A program made the translations under genes and the position numbers. Positions 61,225-64,000 of a stretch of 64,000 bases of DNA are shown here, in pieces. Source of the stretch: Parafrigoribacterium mesophilum (lineage in GTDB: Bacteria; Actinomycetota; Actinomycetes; Actinomycetales; Microbacteriaceae); contig NZ_JBDJAF010000001.1 in NCBI RefSeq assembly GCF_039652555.1, positions 806,001 through 870,000 on the forward strand, given 5' to 3'. The first letter of the stretch is position 1. Every line of letters starts with the position of its first letter. The notes under the pieces were generated by a model that was not told the origin of the DNA, ran no database searches, and worked only from the letters and a program-made list of their open reading frames with translations.

Positions 61225-64000
61225 CTACGCCCCCACGAGCTGGAGCAGCGAATCGTAGCTGTCGACGACGTCGTACTTCACGCCGTCGTTCGCGGTCGTG
61301 CCGTTGAGCGAGGCGAAGAACTTGCGGGCGCACTCAATCTTGGCGTTCTCGACGCCCTTGAGCTGGAGGGTCGACATCGAGCCCTTCGTCTCGGCGACGA
61401 AATAGACGTGCTTGATCTGCGTAACGTCGTCGCGGAAAGCGATGGCCCAGTCGGGGTTGTAGTCGCCGACCGGAGTCGGGATGAAGAACCCGCGCGGCAA
61501 CTTTGAGTAGACGACGACCTCGTCGCTAACATCGAGCTTCTCGACGAACGACCGCTCAATTTTGGAGTCAGTAACGACGTACTCGTAGACGCTCTTCTTC
61601 AGCTTGTCGCCCGCCTTCGACAGGTCTTGCGCGGTCTGGTTCTCGGTGAAGATCGAGGAGTCGTATCGGTTATCGAGCGGGTCATAGCTCAGGTGCTCGA
61701 CGATGACGGTGGCCTTCTGCTCGTTGATGAGCCGGGCGGCCTCGGTGATGAACTGCTCGGGATTTTGCTTGAACTTCGCGAACGTGCCCGGGTTGATGCC
61801 GGTGAGGATCGCGGCGCAAGTGCGGCGGGTGAGCTGTGTCTTCTCAGCAATTTCTCCGAGCAGGTCGTACTTGACGGTCGATCCCGCCGAAACGGCCGAG
61901 TGCTCGACCTTGGTCTCGGAGACCTTGAAGCCGGTGCCGGCTTCAAGCTGCTCGACTTCGAGGCCGACAACCTGCTTGCCTGCCTCGACTAGGTACTGCA
62001 TGACGGTGACGTTCAGGGACGTGTCAAGCGCTCGGATGCAGTTGGCGATGAGTTCGGCGGAGTCGAACTCAACCTGGTACACGGCCTTGTGGTTGATGCG
62101 GCCCCACAGTTCCTGGAACTCGCGCCTCTTGAAGTTCGCCTCGTTAAACGGGATCTTCTTCGGCTTGCGGCCGTTGGTCGGCTTGGGCACGTCGAGGTAG
62201 AGCGCGTCGACCAGGGGCCATACGAAGTCGATAACCGACTTGAGCACGACGGCGGTCGGCGCGGCGAGCGTGCCGTCGGCGCGGGCAGCCATGTACTCCT
62301 GTGTGACCAGACCGTCGTCGTCGATGTAGTTGTTGCGGATGAGGTGGTTGTACAGCGCCTGAGCGACCGCCTTCTCTATAGCGCTCGTCGACCCGTCGCC
62401 GAGCGTGATGTGCTTGCCGACGAAGTAGTCGACGTTCGCCTTGCGCGGCCGGGCCGTCAGCGACTCGATGATCTCCTTTTGGAGGGCCGCGACGAACTCC
62501 GTGTACGACTCGTCGGTCACGACGGTCAGCTCGTTGATGTCGTGCACGGTGACGGGGTTATCCATCCGCTCGCCGTGCTGGTCGACCGACAGGCGCAGGC
62601 CGCGCCCGATCTCCTGTCGCCGTGTGGTGGTGTTGTCGCTCTTCTTGAGCATGCCCATCACGAAGACGTTCGGGTTGTCCCAGCCCTCGCGCAGGGCCGA
62701 GTGCGACCAGATGAACCGAACGGGTTCCTCGAAGGAGAGCAGCCGCTCCTTGTCCTTGAGGATCAGGTCGTAGGCGTCGACGTCATCCGACTGGCCTGCG
62801 AAGTCACCGCGCGCGGCGATCTTACCGTCGATCGACCGGCCGGTCTTCTTGTCAATCGAGAAGTACCCCTCGTGGGTCGAGCGCACCGGGATCGCCTCGA
62901 CGTGCCTGCGGTATCGCTCCGCGGCCTCGTCGAGGTCAAGCTGGCTGAGGTAGTCGGCGAGCACCGCCTCGTACTCCTCCTCGAACACCCGGGCGTACTC
63001 GCCGAGAGCGTCCTCGCGGTCGTAGTCACGGTACTTGGCGACCTCGTCGATGAAGAACAGCGACAGGGTCTTGATTCCCTGCGCGAACAGCTCACGCTCC
63101 TTGTCGAGGTGGGCGCGGATGACCTCGCGAATCTGGATGCGCCGCTTCTGGTCCTCGGCCACGTCCTCGGTAACTTCACCGGCGCCGATGATGTCGCCGT
63201 TACTCAGCTCGATGATGTCCCGGTTCGCATCGACATCACGGATGAACAGGCCCCTGTACGCCTCGATTCCACCCGAAATATCGTGCAGGTTCATGCCCTG
63301 CGACAGGCGCTTGACCTGCCGCTTGATGCCCTGGGCCGTCTGCACCTCCAGCTCGACCCTGGCCTTCGGGAAGTCCGCGCCCTTGCCGACCTCCAGCGCG
63401 TCCACGTACAGGTAAGCGGTGCTGCCGGCCAGGTGCTTGACCGTGATGCCGCGCACCGCGATCTTCTTTACCAGCTTCTGGTTATAGGCGTCCACCGCGT
63501 CCAGCCGGTGCACCATGGTCCGCTTGATCTTGTGGGTTGCCGAGTACCGCAGCGCGAACAGGGAGTTGAAGCGGGCGAGCGCCTCAAGCGACTTTGACGG
63601 CTTCTTCGCGTCGCCCTCGATCTTCTGCGGCTCGTCGATGATGAGGATGGGGCGGTTCGCCGCAATCACGTCGATCGGCTTGCGGGACTGAAAGTCGTCG
63701 AGCACCTCGTAGATGCGACGGGCGTCCTTGCCTGTGGCGTTGAACGCCTGAACATTGATGATCATCACCTGCACGCCTGCGTCAGACGAGAACCGCTCGA
63801 TCTCATGCAGCCGCGATGAGTTGTAGACGAACGTGCGTGGTTTCGTGCCGTAAAGCTGCTGGAAGTGCTCGGCGGTGATGTCGAACGATTTCTTCACACC
63901 CTCGCGGATCGCAACCGACGGCACAACCACGATGTACTTCGACCAGCCGTACCGCTTGTGCAGCTCCATGATCGTCTTGATGTAGACGTAGGTCTTGCCC
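61225..64000 (-). CDS. Type III restriction enzyme Res subunit (5' end outside window)
   Basis: About 925 residues are visible. The frame is open to the right edge, where it reads GKTYVYIKTIMEL, the end of Walker A. It continues with the helicase motif IIDEPQKIE, FIWSHSALREGWDNPNVF and QEIGRGLRL (motifs V-VI of SF2 helicases), and ends in a nuclease domain with GDYNPDWAIAF and FVAETKG (PD-(D/E)XK). Res proteins translocate on DNA and cut with a Mod methyltransferase partner. Mod is not in the window and would be expected upstream, to the right. Confidence 0.92.
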   Translation of the reverse strand, partial: GKTYVYIKTIMELHKRYGWSKYIVVVPSVAIREGVKKSFDITAEHFQQLYGTKPRTFVYNSSRLHEIERFSSDAGVQVMIINVQAFNATGKDARRIYEVLDDFQSRKPIDVIAANRPILIIDEPQKIEGDAKKPSKSLEALARFNSLFALRYSATHKIKRTMVHRLDAVDAYNQKLVKKIAVRGITVKHLAGSTAYLYVDALEVGKGADFPKARVELEVQTAQGIKRQVKRLSQGMNLHDISGGIEAYRGLFIRDVDANRDIIELSNGDIIGAGEVTEDVAEDQKRRIQIREVIRAHLDKERELFAQGIKTLSLFFIDEVAKYRDYDREDALGEYARVFEEEYEAVLADYLSQLDLDEAAERYRRHVEAIPVRSTHEGYFSIDKKTGRSIDGKIAARGDFAGQSDDVDAYDLILKDKERLLSFEEPVRFIWSHSALREGWDNPNVFVMGMLKKSDNTTTRRQEIGRGLRLSVDQHGERMDNPVTVHDINELTVVTDESYTEFVAALQKEIIESLTARPRKANVDYFVGKHITLGDGSTSAIEKAVAQALYNHLIRNNYIDDDGLVTQEYMAARADGTLAAPTAVVLKSVIDFVWPLVDALYLDVPKPTNGRKPKKIPFNEANFKRREFQELWGRINHKAVYQVEFDSAELIANCIRALDTSLNVTVMQYLVEAGKQVVGLEVEQLEAGTGFKVSETKVEHSAVSAGSTVKYDLLGEIAEKTQLTRRTCAAILTGINPGTFAKFKQNPEQFITEAARLINEQKATVIVEHLSYDPLDNRYDSSIFTENQTAQDLSKAGDKLKKSVYEYVVTDSKIERSFVEKLDVSDEVVVYSKLPRGFFIPTPVGDYNPDWAIAFRDDVTQIKHVYFVAETKGSMSTLQLKGVENAKIECARKFFASLNGTTANDGVKYDVVDSYDSLLQLVGA

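Noticed and set aside
62089..63597. Plus-strand frame of 502 codons
   Set aside because: It is antisense to the Res gene with helicase and nuclease motifs.

Overview
The window is high-GC actinobacterial chromosome. Gene order (smc-mutM-rnc-rpmF; coaD-recG-rsmD-thiL; leuC-leuD-murA-plsC-gpsA), coenzyme F420 genes, and many GTG/TTG starts with overlapping stop/start codons point to Micrococcales, most likely Microbacteriaceae. No genus can be fixed from the sequence alone.

Region 1 (1-35.6 kb) is mostly conserved chromosome. It holds the 3'-truncated smc, an acetyltransferase, mutM-rnc-rpmF-DUF177, a three-gene BtuCDF-like ABC importer that matches the family proposed to import F420-0, a MoxR/DUF58/transglutaminase trio, and an F420 group: cofE, a luciferase-like F420 oxidoreductase and fgd, with a Mug glycosylase. 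coaD, recG, rsmD, thiL, a DUF3515 lipoprotein and a second acetyltransferase follow. A tightly overlapping minus-strand run leuC-leuD-murA-plsC-gpsA comes next, then a TerC gene behind a probable yybP-ykoY manganese riboswitch, an O-methyltransferase, tRNA-Glu(CUC), a diacylglycerol kinase, and a CopB-like metal ATPase with a CsoR-type operator.

Region 2 (35.6-51.5 kb) is accessory and catabolic: an SDR, a ThDP decarboxylase-like enzyme, a LysR regulator, a degraded MFS transporter, a flavin monooxygenase, an F420/NADP-reductase-like protein, a complete branched-chain-type ABC transporter (livKGFHM), a GlcD-like 2-hydroxyacid dehydrogenase, and an opposite-strand operon of 2-oxoacid dehydrogenase E1 alpha and beta, a free lipoyl domain and an alpha/beta hydrolase. 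A plausible reading is import of an organic acid, oxidation to a 2-oxoacid, and decarboxylation on a lipoyl carrier that lacks a normal E2 acyltransferase.

Region 3 (52-58.1 kb) is a homoprotocatechuate (3,4-dihydroxyphenylacetate) meta-cleavage operon: a FAH-RraA fusion, a GntR regulator, a DapA-family aldolase, an HpaE-like dehydrogenase and HpaD. A 14-bp palindrome upstream is the likely GntR operator.

Region 4 (58.6 kb to the end) looks like the left end of a genomic island. A 26-nt fragment identical in form to the 3' end of tRNA-Gln lies at 58615-58640 and marks the probable attachment junction. Right of it are a small protein with an internally duplicated motif, a broken ImmA/IrrE gene, a 488-residue protein with a PD-(D/E)XK-like motif, and a type III restriction (Res) subunit that runs off the window. 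The intact tRNA-Gln and an integrase are predicted to lie beyond the right edge.

Dispersed repeats include two 84-nt palindromic elements (21007, 32664) and a palindromic element with a duplicated 46-bp core (54260-54401).
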